A DNA stretch of 64,000 nt, from assembly GCF_011065895.1 (NCBI RefSeq), contig NZ_JAALCR010000006.1, positions 186,001-250,000 on the forward strand, written 5' to 3'. Made by a program: the position numbers and the translations under genes. The notes under the pieces are model-generated. The model was not told the origin of the DNA and did no database searches. It was given only the letters and a program-made list of their open reading frames with translations. Source of the DNA: Paludisphaera rhizosphaerae. GTDB lineage: Bacteria > Planctomycetota > Planctomycetia > Isosphaerales > Isosphaeraceae. Below are positions 50,099-58,707 of this stretch, in pieces; position 1 is the stretch's first letter, and each line of letters starts with the position of its first letter.

Positions 50099-50554
50099 TC
50101 AAGCCCCGTCGAAGACCCACTGGGAGCCGGCGATGGCGTAGTCGACGACCTCGCCGGGGCCGAACCAGAGGGCGATCTCGCGGGCGGCGGACTCGGTGGA
50201 GTCGCTGCCGTGGATCAGGTTGTTCTGCTTGCTGATGGAGTAGTCCCCGCGGATGGTGCCGGGGGCGGCGGCCGTGCCGTTGGTCGCGCCGAGCATCGTC
50301 CGGACGACGGTCACGGCCTCGTTCCCTTCGAGCACGCCGACCACCACCGGACCGCCGGTGATGAAGCCGATCAGGCCCTCGAAGAACGGCTTGCCCTGGT
50401 GCTCGGCGTAGTGCTTCTCGCCCAGGGAGCGGTCGACCTGCAGGAGCTTCAGCGCCGCGACGCGCAGCCCCTTGGCCTCGAACCGGGCGAGGATCTCGCC
50501 CACCAGCCGGCGCTGAACGCAGTCCGGCTTGAAGATGATCAGGGTCTTCTGCAT
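50099..50554 (-). CDS. ndk: Nucleoside diphosphate kinase
   Basis: 151 residues, the usual length. It transfers the gamma-phosphate between nucleoside triphosphates and diphosphates through a phosphohistidine. TLIIFKPDCVQRRLVGEIL, GFITGGPVVVGVLEGNEAV, the catalytic His near 115 in NNLIHGSDSTESAAREI, and the closing WFGPGEVVDYA are all intact. It stands alone between repeat-filled gaps. Confidence 0.95.
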   Translation of the reverse strand: MQKTLIIFKPDCVQRRLVGEILARFEAKGLRVAALKLLQVDRSLGEKHYAEHQGKPFFEGLIGFITGGPVVVGVLEGNEAVTVVRTMLGATNGTAAAPGTIRGDYSISKQNNLIHGSDSTESAAREIALWFGPGEVVDYAIAGSQWVFDGA

Positions 50555-50672
50555 GACGGGAAAGGCTCGCGACGCGCGGGGCGCCGCCTCTCAAAAGGGT
50601 GTTCGGGATCGGTAGGCTTGCGACGATCGGGACGAACCCGGGTCGGTTGCTCCGACGTCGAGCCGCAGACCT

Positions 50673-50774
50673 GGGTGCCATGCCCACGCTCGCGTGGGCA
50701 TGCGATCGGCGACGGACTTGTGCTGGGAACGTCCCACGCCGGTTCATGGCCACGCAAGCGTGGCCATGGCACCC
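50673..50774. repeat. GGTGCCATGGCCACGC double-hairpin element, copy 3
   Basis: Left end GGGTGCCATGCCCACGC with compensating GCGTGGGCATGC in its own hairpin, right end GCGTGGCCATGGCACCC as in the other copies. The paired change in the left hairpin suggests selection for the stem. Located upstream of ndk. Confidence 0.82.
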
Positions 50775-50816
50775 GTTCCAGTCGGAGTTCGCTGGAAATC
50801 GGCGAGGAGCCTCAGT

Positions 50817-51314
50817 TTATTCGCCCGCCGGAGGGTCGTGCAACGTCTCGTCGTCCGTGGGCGTCCAGGGGATCTCCTGGAAATCGTCGCGGCCGAGCCG
50901 CCAGACGCGGACGACGGGGGGGCTCGACAGCAGGGAGACGATGATCCGGGGGACGGCCCCGTAGTGGTTCTGATCGAGGTCGGTCCGGCTGGGGACGGCC
51001 TCCCAGCGGGGGTGGGAGTGGTAAATCGCCAGGATCTCGGCGTCCCGGCGGCGGAGGTCGACGACGGCCTCGATCAGGTCGCGAGGGTCGGCGTCGTAGC
51101 GGGTCTCGGCGGTCGGGGCGACGTTGCGCAAGGGGTGGAACGACGACGCCCTCGGCGGCACGCCCCCCAGCAGGCCGCAGCACTCCCGGGGATTCTCGCG
51201 CAGGCAGTGGTCCACCATCGCGGCGAGAATCGTCCGGGGGATCTCCAGCGGCCCCTCGAAACCCTCGGGATCGAACGCGGGACGAGGACGGGGGCCGGGC
51301 GCGGACGCGGGCAC
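50817..51314 (-). CDS. JAMM/Mov34 metalloprotease (Mec-like)
   Basis: 165 residues. The zinc site is complete: Glu in RECCGLLGG, then HSHPRWEAVPSRTD, which fits H-x-H-x7-S-x2-D. The start is four bases after the cysteine synthase stop, so the two are one transcript. In actinobacteria the JAMM protein Mec releases cysteine from the sulfur carrier CysO after CysM has loaded it, and the present pair matches that context, though no CysO-like gene is adjacent. Cytoplasmic; no signal peptide. Confidence 0.85.
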   Translation of the reverse strand: MPASAPGPRPRPAFDPEGFEGPLEIPRTILAAMVDHCLRENPRECCGLLGGVPPRASSFHPLRNVAPTAETRYDADPRDLIEAVVDLRRRDAEILAIYHSHPRWEAVPSRTDLDQNHYGAVPRIIVSLLSSPPVVRVWRLGRDDFQEIPWTPTDDETLHDPPAGE

Positions 51315-51318
51315 GGGC

Positions 51319-52293
51319 TCAGGCCTCGGGGAAGAGCGGCGTGGAGAGGTAGCGCTCGCCCAGGTCGGGCAGCAGGGCCACGATCAGCTTGCCGGCGTAC
51401 TCGTCCTTCTTCGCCAGGGCGATCGCCGCGAACGCCGCAGCGCCGCAGGAGATGCCGCAGAGGAGGCCTTCCTCGCGGGCGAGCCGGCGGGTGGTCTCAA
51501 AGGCGTCGTCGTCGCGGACGTCGACCACCTCGTCGATCACCGACATGTCCAGAACGTCCGGGATGAAGCCCGCGCCGATGCCCTGGATCTTGTGCTGGCC
51601 CGGCCGCAGCGACTCCCCCTTGCGGCTCTGGGCGATCACCGGCGAGCCCGCCGGCTCCACGGCGACGACCTTCACGGACGGCTTCAGCTTCTTGAGCGCC
51701 TGGCCGACCCCCGTGATCGTCCCCCCCGTGCCGACGCCGGCCACGAAGACGTCAACCTTCCCCTCGGTGTCCTGCCAGATCTCCTGGGCGGTCGTCCGAC
51801 GGTGGATCTCCGGGTTGGCCGGGTTCTTGAACTGCTGGGGCATATACGCCTTGGGGAGGCTCTTCAGCAGCTCCTCGGCCTTGCGGACCGCCCCGGGCAT
51901 CCCCTCGGAGGCGGGCGTCAGAACGATCTCCGCGCCGAAGGCCTTGATCAACCGCCGGCGCTCCAGGCTCATGCTCTCCGGCATGGTGACGATCAGCCGG
52001 TATCCCCGCGCGGCGCAGGTGAAGGCCAGGGCGATCCCCGTGTTGCCGCTGGTCGGCTCCACGATCACCGTGCCAGGGCCGACCTTCCCCTGGGCCTCGG
52101 CCTCGTCGATCATCGCCACGCCGATGCGGTCCTTCACCGACCACAAGGGGTTGGCGCTTTCCAACTTGGCGACGACCGTGGCCTTGGCTCCGTCGACGAC
52201 TCTCCTCAGCTTGATGAGCGGCGTGCCGCCGATCACCTGAGTGACGTCGTCGAAGATCCGCCCATACGACCAGACCCGCTCCCCGGCATTCAT
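51319..52293 (-). CDS. cysK: Cysteine synthase (PLP-dependent)
   Basis: 324 residues from ATG at 52293 ([13 protein letters not shown]); an upstream ATG at 52344 would add 17. It condenses O-acetylserine (or phosphoserine) with a sulfur donor to make cysteine. The PLP lysine is in [11 protein letters not shown], the substrate loop is [11 protein letters not shown], and the phosphate cup is [12 protein letters not shown]; the C-terminal [12 protein letters not shown] is conserved. The coupled JAMM gene raises the possibility of a sulfur-carrier-dependent (CysM-like) route instead of free sulfide. Confidence 0.92.
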   Translation of the reverse strand: MNAGERVWSYGRIFDDVTQVIGGTPLIKLRRVVDGAKATVVAKLESANPLWSVKDRIGVAMIDEAEAQGKVGPGTVIVEPTSGNTGIALAFTCAARGYRLIVTMPESMSLERRRLIKAFGAEIVLTPASEGMPGAVRKAEELLKSLPKAYMPQQFKNPANPEIHRRTTAQEIWQDTEGKVDVFVAGVGTGGTITGVGQALKKLKPSVKVVAVEPAGSPVIAQSRKGESLRPGQHKIQGIGAGFIPDVLDMSVIDEVVDVRDDDAFETTRRLAREEGLLCGISCGAAAFAAIALAKKDEYAGKLIVALLPDLGERYLSTPLFPEA

Positions 52294-52344
52294 CCTCGCG
52301 CCCCCCGTCCTGACGACGCCTTCGCGACCTGATATCGGAATCAT

Positions 52345-52786
52345 GATCGGCTGCGAGCCGCGCCGCGATTCACAACCTTCACCGTCATTTTTCCGATCAT
52401 CCTAGTATGCAAAGGCTCGGGAGACAAGCCGGGCGGCGACGTTAGAGTTCCTCCAACCCGAATCCCCGAGGCAAGGTGGGGGCCGCCCCACCATCCCCAG
52501 GTACCGGAGGTGGGCGGTGCCCACCCTCCAGGGCTCGTCCGGAGTGCCGACCGATCGGGGGGGCCGCAATTCGTAGGGGCGCCCCTTGTGGGCGCCCTGA
52601 TCGCTGCGGACATCCAAAGGCGATCGGACATTCTACGGTGATTGGACACCGAAAGGCGATCGGGCGCCCACAAGGGGCGCCCCTACGAATTGCCGAAGTC
52701 CAAAGGTGCCCCCGGTGGGTTCCCCTGGGGGTGAGCGTCGTGATAGGCTCCGGCGGGGGCGAGGCGTTGGTTAGGGAGCACGACGC
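52345..52786. other. Repeat-filled gap between cysK and the beta-helix gene
   Basis: 442 bases without a supported gene. It contains copy 3 of the GTAGGGGCGCCCC element and an AGGTGGGCGGTGCCCACCCT hairpin (about 52509-52530). No promoter was confidently identified for the downstream plus-strand gene. Confidence 0.55.
52573..52686. repeat. Inverted-repeat element, GTAGGGGCGCCCC family, copy 3 with 18-base triplication
   Basis: The ends are perfect inverses of GTAGGGGCGCCCCTTGTGGG. The centre contains three successive 18-base units of the form CAtcCAAAGGCGATCGGA, diverged from each other, where copies 1 and 2 have one. Confidence 0.85.
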
Positions 52787-55588
52787 ATGGATGTCTTTCG
52801 CAGGGCGGCGCTGGCCGTGGCGTTCTTGACGACGGCCGCGGGGACGGTTTTCGCGCAGGCCGGTCGAGGGCCCTCGGCGCGTTGGGTGGGGCAGGACGGC
52901 AAGGACTTCGTCGGGCCGCACAATCGGTTCGAGCCCAGCGACGTGCAGGACGTCCACATCGCGATCGCCGGCCTCGACCCGCGCAGGGAGGTGAAGCTCA
53001 TCGACGTCCTGTCGACCGAGCGCAAGCACAACCAGTGGCAATACAACGCCATCGAACCGTTCGCCTGGAAGGCGGCGTTCGTCCGCGAGCAAGGCTCCCC
53101 CAGGGGCGACCTCTACATCGAGCCCGGCGACTACACGGGCCCTCGCAAGTACGACCTCACCATCCGCTACGACGACGGTCGCGAGCATAAGCTCTCGCTG
53201 ATGGGTAAGCAGGTCGACTCAACCCTGCGGACGGCGGCCGCCGCGATGAAGGCGGCGTGGGTCGGCCAGGACGGTCGCGACGCCGTCGGCCCTGGGCCGG
53301 GCGTCGGACCCGACGGCCTGGCGGACGCCTGCATCCGGCTCTCCGGCCTGTCGAAGAAAGTCGACGTCCGCGCGGTTCGCATCGACGGCCCCTCGGGCAC
53401 GAAGTGGGAGAGCCACATCAACCCGGAGATGCTCCCGGCCTGCGAGCTGCGGCTCGATCCTTCGAAGCCCGGCGAAGGGGACCTCTTTTTCCAGCCGACG
53501 CGTGACCTCGACGGCGGCCCTCTGGCCGTCCGCATCCTCTACACCAACGACACGGGTGACCGCGCCTCGATCGCCGCCGGCAAGTTCGACCCGAGACGCA
53601 AGGCGGCTGAGCCCCCTGCCCCGACGGTGGTCGTCGCCGAGGCCCAGGTGAAGTGGCTCGGCCAGGACGGGGGGAACGATCCTGGCGATGTCCACGTCGC
53701 CGTGACGGGCGTCGACGTTCCCCGCGACCTCGTCGCCGCCACGCTGGCCGACGGCTCGATCGGCTCCTGGTCGTTCCGCGTCGGGGGGGACGATCCGTTC
53801 CGGAACGCCTCGGGGTGGGTGGGGACCGACCCGATGATCGTCAAGCCGGGCGGACGGGCCGGGACGCTCGACGTCTTCTTCCCGCCGATCCGCGACGAGG
53901 CCGGCGCCTCGTTCAGCCTCCGTCTGATCGCCCGCGACGGCCGGTCGACGGTCATCCGCTTCCCGGGAGGCTCGTGCGACCCAGCGCTCCGGCACCCGGC
54001 CCCGGCCGCTTCCCGGAGCGAGGCCAAACCGGGAGACGACCTCCAGGCCCTCGTCGATCAGGCGGGGACCGTCAGCCTCGCGGCGGGGACGTATCGGTTG
54101 GTCAAACCGCTCGTCCTGAACCGGCCCGTCGTCCTGACGGCCTCCCAGGGAGCGACGCTCGTCTTCAGCCAGCCGGCGGGCTCCCCCCCCTGGACGACCG
54201 CGCTGAAGATCCACCACGGCCGGACGACGCTGTCGGGGCTCTCGATCCGCTTCGAGGGTCCGATCCGCTGGGACGACAAGGTGGGCTACGGTCCGGCGGT
54301 GATCGGCACGAGCGACGACCGCGACCCAGACCCGATCCGCCACTCCCGCAAGTGGGGGATCGTGCTCTCGAAGCTCGACGTGGAAGGCCCCCCCTCGACC
54401 GACCCCAGCAAGTGGGTCGACTCCGTGGGGATGTTCCGGTTCACCCACGCCGACGGCGGCCGAGTCGAGGGCTGCACGCTGCTGGGGGGCTCGGTCCAGT
54501 TCTTCAACGGGCCGTGGTCGTTCGTGGACAACACGTTCCGCGGAGCGCCGGCGAAAACGATGTCGGCCGCGGCGATCTCGGGTCGTTACATCCACGACGT
54601 CCTTGTCCGCAAGAACCGCGTGAAGGGGGAGCCGTCCGGCAAGCTCTGGAGGTTCTTTGCGCTCGGGGCGGCGGGGAAGGACGTGATCGTGGAGGACAAC
54701 GTCGTCGAGGGGGTTGGCGAGATCGACGGCGACGGCGTTCCGCGCGTGAACGCGCCCGAGATCATGTTGACGGAGTCTTACCGCGTGGGATACGAGGGGG
54801 CCGTGCGATCGGTCTCGCCCGACGGCCGCCTGATCCGCGTCGGCGAGCGCCAGGGCGACGTCCCGATCCGAGCCGGCTGGACCGTGGCGATCCTGACCGG
54901 GCCCGCCGCCGGAACGTATCGCCGCCTCCTCCAGCCGATCGACGACACGACCCTGCTGCTCGACGAGCCGATCCCGAAGGAGACGGGCGTCGTCTCGATC
55001 GTCGACGGCCTGACGGGGATCCGGTTCTCGGGGAACAGCGTCGATATCCGGGGAAGCTCCACGTCGTACGGACTGGTCCTGCCGGGGAACCAGTTCGGCA
55101 CGGTCGTCGAACGGAACCGCTTCATGGGCGGCGCGACGGGGATGGCTGCGGGCGCCTGCGCCTCGGAGCAACCGGTGCATTGGGGATGGTCGCACTGCCC
55201 GGCGATCGGGGTTCTGATCCGGGGCAACACGTTCGAGGACGCCTGCGAGGGCCTCACGCTGGGCGTGCAGCACGACCCGAAGCACGTCAAGTCCAACGCC
55301 GGCCGCGTGTACATGTCGGCGACCGTTGAAGACAACGTCGTCCGCTGGACCGACGCCTTCCTGCGTCGAGTCGCCGCCGACCGCGAGTCCGGCAAGCGCC
55401 CGCTGGTGGGGATCGCCCTCGGCGAACAGCACTCCCGCGACCCGTCCGAACTCCGCGTGCAGGCCGCCCGCAACACCCTCGACGCCCCCGCCGGCCGCAA
55501 ACTGGGCCCCTCGTTCCTCGTCCGCGCCGCCGACCTGAACGGCAAGCCGGCGCGTGATGAGACTCTCAGCTTGCCGGGGGAGCGATAG
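52787..55588 (+). CDS. Large secreted beta-helix protein with three N-terminal repeats
   Basis: 933 residues. A signal peptide (RRAALAVAFLTTAAGTVFAQ) is followed by three modules of about 130 residues, opening with SARWVGQDGKDFVGP, KAAWVGQDGRDAVGP and VKWLGQDGGNDPGD. From about 415 a right-handed parallel beta-helix follows (LVDQAGTVSLAAGTYRLVKP, then N-rich turns such as VRKNRVKGEP and VVERNRFMGG). No catalytic site was recognised. It may bind or modify an extracellular polysaccharide. It stands alone on the plus strand. Confidence 0.8.
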   Translation: MDVFRRAALAVAFLTTAAGTVFAQAGRGPSARWVGQDGKDFVGPHNRFEPSDVQDVHIAIAGLDPRREVKLIDVLSTERKHNQWQYNAIEPFAWKAAFVREQGSPRGDLYIEPGDYTGPRKYDLTIRYDDGREHKLSLMGKQVDSTLRTAAAAMKAAWVGQDGRDAVGPGPGVGPDGLADACIRLSGLSKKVDVRAVRIDGPSGTKWESHINPEMLPACELRLDPSKPGEGDLFFQPTRDLDGGPLAVRILYTNDTGDRASIAAGKFDPRRKAAEPPAPTVVVAEAQVKWLGQDGGNDPGDVHVAVTGVDVPRDLVAATLADGSIGSWSFRVGGDDPFRNASGWVGTDPMIVKPGGRAGTLDVFFPPIRDEAGASFSLRLIARDGRSTVIRFPGGSCDPALRHPAPAASRSEAKPGDDLQALVDQAGTVSLAAGTYRLVKPLVLNRPVVLTASQGATLVFSQPAGSPPWTTALKIHHGRTTLSGLSIRFEGPIRWDDKVGYGPAVIGTSDDRDPDPIRHSRKWGIVLSKLDVEGPPSTDPSKWVDSVGMFRFTHADGGRVEGCTLLGGSVQFFNGPWSFVDNTFRGAPAKTMSAAAISGRYIHDVLVRKNRVKGEPSGKLWRFFALGAAGKDVIVEDNVVEGVGEIDGDGVPRVNAPEIMLTESYRVGYEGAVRSVSPDGRLIRVGERQGDVPIRAGWTVAILTGPAAGTYRRLLQPIDDTTLLLDEPIPKETGVVSIVDGLTGIRFSGNSVDIRGSSTSYGLVLPGNQFGTVVERNRFMGGATGMAAGACASEQPVHWGWSHCPAIGVLIRGNTFEDACEGLTLGVQHDPKHVKSNAGRVYMSATVEDNVVRWTDAFLRRVAADRESGKRPLVGIALGEQHSRDPSELRVQAARNTLDAPAGRKLGPSFLVRAADLNGKPARDETLSLPGER

Positions 55589-55622
55589 AAGGGCCTGGGT
55601 TCCGTTCCAATCCGGAATCCAA

Positions 55623-55701
55623 ACGGCCTTCCCCCCTCGCGGGGGTGTATGTCCCCGGTCCATACAGGGGGAAGGTGGCCGCGAAGCGGCCGGATGAGGG
55701 G
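55623..55701. repeat. Palindromic element, family A, half copy with a 21-base insertion
   Basis: The hairpin CTTCCCCCCTCGCGGGGG is interrupted by TGTATG-9-CATACA (55646-55666), itself a hairpin, flanked on both sides by GGGGG. The element then continues AAGGTGGCC as in intact copies. Confidence 0.72.
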
Positions 55702-55797
55702 TGACCGGCGCTGGAGACTCGAAGCTGCTATACCTACAAGCGTTCATTCGATCATCGCCGTCGCCGCGACCTCATGACTTGTGACGGAGCGAACTCG

Positions 55798-56418
55798 ATG
55801 AGCTACGAGATCCGGGCGACGAGAGACGCTGGAGGGTCGGATGACGTCGGTTCATCCGAAGGCGGCGAGATCTCATGGGAAGAATGGAACGCCCTGGTCG
55901 CCGCCGATCCCGAATTGGAGATCGATCACCTCGATCGGTTGACCGAGGCCGAGTTGGATCGCCTGCTCGATGAGACGCCGGGGCTGGCCGAATGCCGAAC
56001 CGAATCCGGCGTCGTCCTCTCCGCGGAGCAGGAACGGCTTCTCTCCGAGGCCGCGCGGCGGCTCGGCAAAGACAAGCCCGTCGAATGCGACACGGCCCAT
56101 TGGAAGGCGCACCCGCGTGGAGAGCCTCGCTGTTTCTGGCTGTATGAGGGGGCCATCTACACCAACAGCCCTGATGCGGCCGCCCTCGCGAAGCTCTTTC
56201 AAATCGCCGACGTTCTGGGAGCCGTCGTTCGCGGAGAAGACGGCGAATTGTATCGACGAGCAGACCTCGGTTTTGATTGCCACGAGCCCAAACGCGGTTG
56301 GCTCCCGCTTGAGGAATTCCATCGCGGCCGGCCTGATTGGGCTCCGTCGATCAGCCAGGAGTTGAGGCTCCTCGAATCGAAGCGTGGAACGGCCGGCGGA
56401 CCCGCGATTGAAGCCTGA
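55798..56418 (+). CDS. Hypothetical acidic protein
   Basis: 206 residues from ATG at 55798 (MSYEIRATRD); an ATG eight codons earlier is possible. The N-terminal half is very acidic and helical (WEEWNALVAADPELEIDHLD, LTEAELDRLLDETPGLAE). The second half has a CFWLYEGAIYTNSPDAAALA segment and a GLYRRAD-like loop, with the helix AALAKLFQIADVLGAVVRGE. No signal or membrane segment and no known family. G+C is somewhat lower than that of neighbours. Confidence 0.65.
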   Translation: MSYEIRATRDAGGSDDVGSSEGGEISWEEWNALVAADPELEIDHLDRLTEAELDRLLDETPGLAECRTESGVVLSAEQERLLSEAARRLGKDKPVECDTAHWKAHPRGEPRCFWLYEGAIYTNSPDAAALAKLFQIADVLGAVVRGEDGELYRRADLGFDCHEPKRGWLPLEEFHRGRPDWAPSISQELRLLESKRGTAGGPAIEA

Positions 56419-56496
56419 CGACTCTCTGCCTTCCTTCAACTTGACAACGTCCACCAAGGCCACTGGGTCTTACGCCCGAGGCTGTTGGTCATGCCT

Positions 56497-56549
56497 CCCC
56501 CTCATCCGGCCCTTCGGGCCACCTTCCCCCGCGAGGGGGGAAGGCCGTT
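56497..56549. repeat. Palindromic element, family A, half copy
   Basis: CCCCTCATCCGGCCCTTCGG and CTTCCCCCGCGAGGGGGGAA GG, as at 34013-34064. It lies between the hypothetical gene and the third Uma2 gene. Confidence 0.75.
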
Positions 56550-56676
56550 GGGGTCCCGGATGGGAAGTCCATGGTCTTCGCGAGCCCCGCGCGCCTTGCC
56601 CGGCCCTTCGCCGAGGCGCTAGACTTGATGGGGTTGCCGTTGGATTGGGAAGAGAACGTCCCCCAGAGGCGGAGGC

Positions 56677-57339
56677 TTGAGGATGAAAACCGCGATGAGT
56701 GCGTCGACTCGGAAGCGGGTCTCGGCCAGGGCGACGAACGAATCGTCGTCGGCGTTCTCGCTGAACGTTCCCCAGGGCGTCCGTCTGATCGTTGCGGCCG
56801 AGGACTTTGAGAAGCTCTGTGCCGAGGACGCCAACCGCGAGCTGAGGCTGGAACGCGAGTCGGACGGGGGATTGATCGTCATGGCGCCAGCGGGATCGGA
56901 CGGAGGGCGGCGGAACAATGCGTTGAGCGCCCGACTCTGGAACTGGAATGACGCCTGTGGTCTGGGCGAGGCGTTCGACTCCTCCAGCGGCTTCACCTTC
57001 CCCAACGGCGCGGTCCGGGCCGCGGACGCAGCCTGGATCCTCAAGGCTCGCTGGGAGGCCGTTCCCGCCGACGACCGCGCCCGGTTCGCCCGGATCGTCC
57101 CCGACTTCGTCGCCGAACTCCGCTCGCCGGGCGACGGCTTGAAAGAGCTGCAGGCCAAGATGGCCGAGTACATCGCCCAGGGCGTCCGCCTGGGCTGGCT
57201 GATCGACCCGACGACGCAGGCGGTGGAAGTCTACAGGCCCGGCCGTGAGCCCGAGACGCTGACGAGGCCGACGAGCCTCTCCGGCGAGGACGTGCTGCCG
57301 GGCCTCGTCCTCGACCTGAAGCGAATCCTCTTTGATTGA
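56677..57339 (+). CDS. Uma2 family protein, close paralogue of 35211-35855
   Basis: 220 residues; ATG at 56683 or 56695 would also serve. From residue 30 on it parallels the copy at 35211-35855 almost position by position: GVRLIVAAEDFEKLC, LRLERESDGGLIVMAPAG, FAELRSPGD-type motif, MAEYIAQGVRLGWLIDPTTQ and the end SLSGEDVLPGLVLDLKRILF. The nuclease-like acidic residues are kept. Opposite orientation and 21 kb distance point to a dispersed duplication. Confidence 0.88.
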   Translation: MRMKTAMSASTRKRVSARATNESSSAFSLNVPQGVRLIVAAEDFEKLCAEDANRELRLERESDGGLIVMAPAGSDGGRRNNALSARLWNWNDACGLGEAFDSSSGFTFPNGAVRAADAAWILKARWEAVPADDRARFARIVPDFVAELRSPGDGLKELQAKMAEYIAQGVRLGWLIDPTTQAVEVYRPGREPETLTRPTSLSGEDVLPGLVLDLKRILFD

Positions 57340-57479
57340 TCGCGTCGCCGCGACGCGCCCCCCGCTTCTTGCCCGGCCTTCGCCGACGCGCTAGACTCGG
57401 GGCCGCGAATGTAACGGCCTTTCCCCGCCAGGGCGGAAGACGTTCCAAGGCCCGGCGACGAACAAAGGGGCGGACGACG

Positions 57480-58676
57480 ATGACGCGAGCGTTGACGAAG
57501 GTGGTCGGCGGGCTATGGGTTGTGGGGATGCTCGCCGGGGCGGCGCCCCCGGAGATCGTCAAGCGGCCGATCTTCGAGGCCGAGGCCAAGCACAACCACG
57601 CCTCCTGCGTGATCGAGACGGCCCGCGGCGATCTGCTCGCGGTGTGGTACTCGGGCTCGGGCGAGCGGCAGTCGGACGACGTGGAGGTTCAGGCCGCCTG
57701 GCTGGCGAAGGGGGCCGACAAATGGTCGCCCCGGTTCCTCACGGCCGATACCCCCGGCTATCCCGACTGCAACCCCGCGCTCCTCGCCGCGCCCGACGGC
57801 CGGGTCTGGATGTTCTGGCCGACGATCCTCGACCACCGCTGGGAAGGCGCGCTGTTGAAGTACGCCGTCGCCGACCCCTCGCAGAGCCCGCCGGGACCGA
57901 TCAAGTGGGAGACCTCCAACGTCCTGCACCTCACCCCCGCGCCGGGGACCGTTGAGAAGGCCGTCGCCGGGTCGATCGCCAAGCTCACCGATGAGGAGCG
58001 GAAGAAGTACGCCAAGTCGATCGACCCGCTGACGGAACGCTCGGCCGACCTGCTCTACCAGCGCCTGGGCTGGATGCCCCGCGTCCGGGGCGTGGTGCTC
58101 CCCTCCGGTCGGTGGATCCTGCCGCTCTACTGCGACACCTTCTCGATCTCCATGATGGCGACCAGCGACGACCAGGGCAAAACCTGGAAGGCCGGCGAGC
58201 CGACCGTGGGCTTTGGCGCGATTCAGCCCAGCCTCGTGCAGAAGAAGGACGGCTCGCTGGTCGCCTTCATGCGCGACAACGGCCCCCACAAGAAGATCCG
58301 CACGGCGATCTCGACCGACGAGGGGAAGACCTGGACCGACGCCGTCGACACCACGCTGGACAACCCCGGAGCCGGGATCGAGGCGATCAAGCTGGCCTCC
58401 GGCGCGTGGGCGCTCGTCTACAACGACCTCCCTCGAGGCCGCCATTCGCTGGCGGTCTCGCTCTCCGACGACGAGGGGAAGACCTGGCCGATCACCCGCC
58501 ACGTCGAGAAGGGAGAGACCGGCCAATCGTTCCACTATCCCTCGATGACCCAGGGCCGCGACGGCAAGATCCAGCTCAGCTACACGTACTCCCTGGGCCT
58601 CGGCGGCGGCACCGCCCGGACCAGCACGATCATGCACGCGACGTTCGACGAGGCGTGGGTCCGCAAGGGGGATTGA
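57480..58676 (+). CDS. Secreted sialidase-like (BNR/Asp-box) protein
   Basis: 398 residues from ATG at 57480 (MTRALTKVVGG); the longer frame upstream is repeat-derived. A signal peptide is followed by IVKRPIFEAEAKHNHASCVI and a six-bladed propeller with three Asp boxes: SDDQGKTWK, STDEGKTWT and SDDEGKTWP. Such proteins (exo-alpha-sialidase-like, DUF4185 relatives) are widespread in planctomycetes that degrade sulfated and sialylated polysaccharides. True sialidase activity is uncertain because the Arg triad was not traced. Confidence 0.82.
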   Translation: MTRALTKVVGGLWVVGMLAGAAPPEIVKRPIFEAEAKHNHASCVIETARGDLLAVWYSGSGERQSDDVEVQAAWLAKGADKWSPRFLTADTPGYPDCNPALLAAPDGRVWMFWPTILDHRWEGALLKYAVADPSQSPPGPIKWETSNVLHLTPAPGTVEKAVAGSIAKLTDEERKKYAKSIDPLTERSADLLYQRLGWMPRVRGVVLPSGRWILPLYCDTFSISMMATSDDQGKTWKAGEPTVGFGAIQPSLVQKKDGSLVAFMRDNGPHKKIRTAISTDEGKTWTDAVDTTLDNPGAGIEAIKLASGAWALVYNDLPRGRHSLAVSLSDDEGKTWPITRHVEKGETGQSFHYPSMTQGRDGKIQLSYTYSLGLGGGTARTSTIMHATFDEAWVRKGD

Positions 58677-58707
58677 GCGCGGTTGCATCTTGGCTTCGGG
58701 GCCACGA

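Noticed and set aside
53219-55747. 842-residue minus-strand frame
   Set aside because: Antisense to the beta-helix gene, whose signal peptide and repeats make it the real one.
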